DNA of 50,549 nucleotides. Origin: Proteiniclasticum sp043951855. Its GTDB lineage: Bacteria > Bacillota > Clostridia > Clostridiales > Clostridiaceae. Under the pieces are notes generated by a model that made no database searches, was not told the origin of the DNA, and saw only the letters and a program-made list of their open reading frames with translations. Below are positions 49,974-50,549 of this stretch, in pieces. The stretch spans positions 1 through 50,549 of the forward strand of contig NZ_JBINJW010000020.1 in the NCBI RefSeq assembly GCF_043951855.1. Direction: 5' to 3'. The translations under genes and the position numbers were made by a program. Within the stretch, counting starts at the first letter, position 1; every line of letters begins with the position of its first letter.

Positions 49974-50480
49974 ATGAGCATTACGAAAACGAAAAGACTG
50001 GAGCTTCGGACCTTGTCATTGAACGATCTGGATGCGCTCATGGATATATGGGGGAATGAGGAGGTGATGAGATACTGCGGAGGAGCCGGCACAAGAGAGC
50101 AGGAGCATCGCAGTCTGCAGTACTATATCACCATGCAGAAAGAGAAGGGTTTTTCTCCTTATCTTGTGCTGCGCAGAGAAACGCAGGAGGTGCTAGGTGT
50201 CTGCGGATTTAATCCACCGCAGGAAGAGTATGATGCGGAGCTGATGTACCACTTTGCCAAAGCGCATTGGGGAAAAGGATACGGGCTAGAGGCTGCAGAT
50301 GCCTGTATAAGATATGCCAGAGAATCTCTGAACATGAAGAAAATAGGTGCAGTAGTGGATCCGGATAATATTCCGTCTCAGAGAATTCTAGAAAGAATCG
50401 GATTCAGACCCATCGGAAAGAAATGGTTCAAGGATACACAAAAGGAAGAATTCTGCTATGAACTGGAACTTCACACGTGA
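49974..50480 (+). CDS. GNAT family N-acetyltransferase
   Basis: A 168-residue acetyltransferase of the RimJ/RimL-like GNAT group, using acetyl-CoA. 'TKRLELRTLSLNDLDALMDIWGN' region is the typical start; 'HWGKGYGLEAADACIRYA' is the acetyl-CoA pyrophosphate loop (motif A, R/Q-x2-G-x-G/A variant); 'VDPDNIPSQRILERIGF' is motif B with the helix that ends the family. Substrate unknown (protein N-terminus or small amine). A GAGGGG ribosome site precedes the ATG. The hairpin begun at about 50515 (AGGCTG...CAGCCT) at the window end is probably its terminator. Confidence 0.88.
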   Translation: MSITKTKRLELRTLSLNDLDALMDIWGNEEVMRYCGGAGTREQEHRSLQYYITMQKEKGFSPYLVLRRETQEVLGVCGFNPPQEEYDAELMYHFAKAHWGKGYGLEAADACIRYARESLNMKKIGAVVDPDNIPSQRILERIGFRPIGKKWFKDTQKEEFCYELELHT

Positions 50481-50549
50481 TAAGATGAAGTGATGCTCCA
50501 GAGGTGCACAGAACCAGGCTGAGATCATTTTGCTGATCGCACAGCCTGT

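Overview
The window reads as chromosome of a low-to-moderate GC, anaerobic Firmicute, probably of class Clostridia. Signs are strong AGGAGG ribosome sites, TTGACA/TATAAT-type promoters, a SigI/RsgI pair, B12-dependent ethanolamine ammonia-lyase genes, HypA/HypB nickel maturation proteins, a radical SAM enzyme and ferredoxin-type flavoproteins. No rRNA, tRNA, CRISPR array, complete insertion sequence or prophage was seen.

Layout. 1-1.1 kb: a Phd/YefM antitoxin with a frameshifted ParE/RelE toxin and decayed DNA. 1.1-3.6 kb: a GH5 glycosidase and a short-chain dehydrogenase. 3.8-7.1 kb: a TetR regulator with its ABC exporter. 7.5-14.7 kb: small membrane proteins and lipoproteins, a TspO-like protein, a GFA/CENP-V protein and an XRE regulator followed by small membrane proteins. 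14.8-22.8 kb: MATE transporter, AraC/GyrI-like regulator, formate/nitrite channel, endonuclease IV (minus), a racemase (minus), and a second TetR regulator with a cation/proton antiporter. 23.1-26.7 kb: YwbE, a zinc-ribbon protein, a frameshifted SEC-C protein, nucleoside hydrolase and nitroreductase. 26.8-29.5 kb: a candidate small RNA and then eutB-eutC without other eut genes. 29.6-31.8 kb (minus): a flavin amine-oxidase-like protein behind a transposase-derived protein that has lost its DDE residues. 32.1-36.8 kb: hypB, a 924-residue FAD/iron-sulfur oxidoreductase, hypA and a DUF5692-like membrane protein. 37.2-38.4 kb: radical SAM protein. 38.8-42.1 kb: response regulator, histidine kinase and an exported acidic repeat protein. 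42.4-44.0 kb: SigZ-like sigma factor and a tandem DUF2703 protein. 44.4-47.6 kb: DUF998, CBS-domain and YjiH-family proteins. 47.9-49.7 kb: SigI and RsgI. The window closes with a GNAT acetyltransferase.

How they work together. Several units are self-contained regulator-plus-target modules: two TetR genes with palindromes overlapping their own promoters; the XRE regulator with three repeats across its promoter; the two-component system followed by an exported protein whose upstream region carries a perfect 11-bp tandem repeat; and two alternative sigma factors with their partners. The most unusual units are the hypB-flavoprotein-hypA operon without hydrogenase structural genes, the catalytically dead transposase-like protein in an operon with an oxidoreductase, and a roughly 66-nt transcription unit (perfect-spacing promoter plus intrinsic terminator) upstream of eutB. 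All function calls come from reading motifs and family resemblance by eye; no searches were run.
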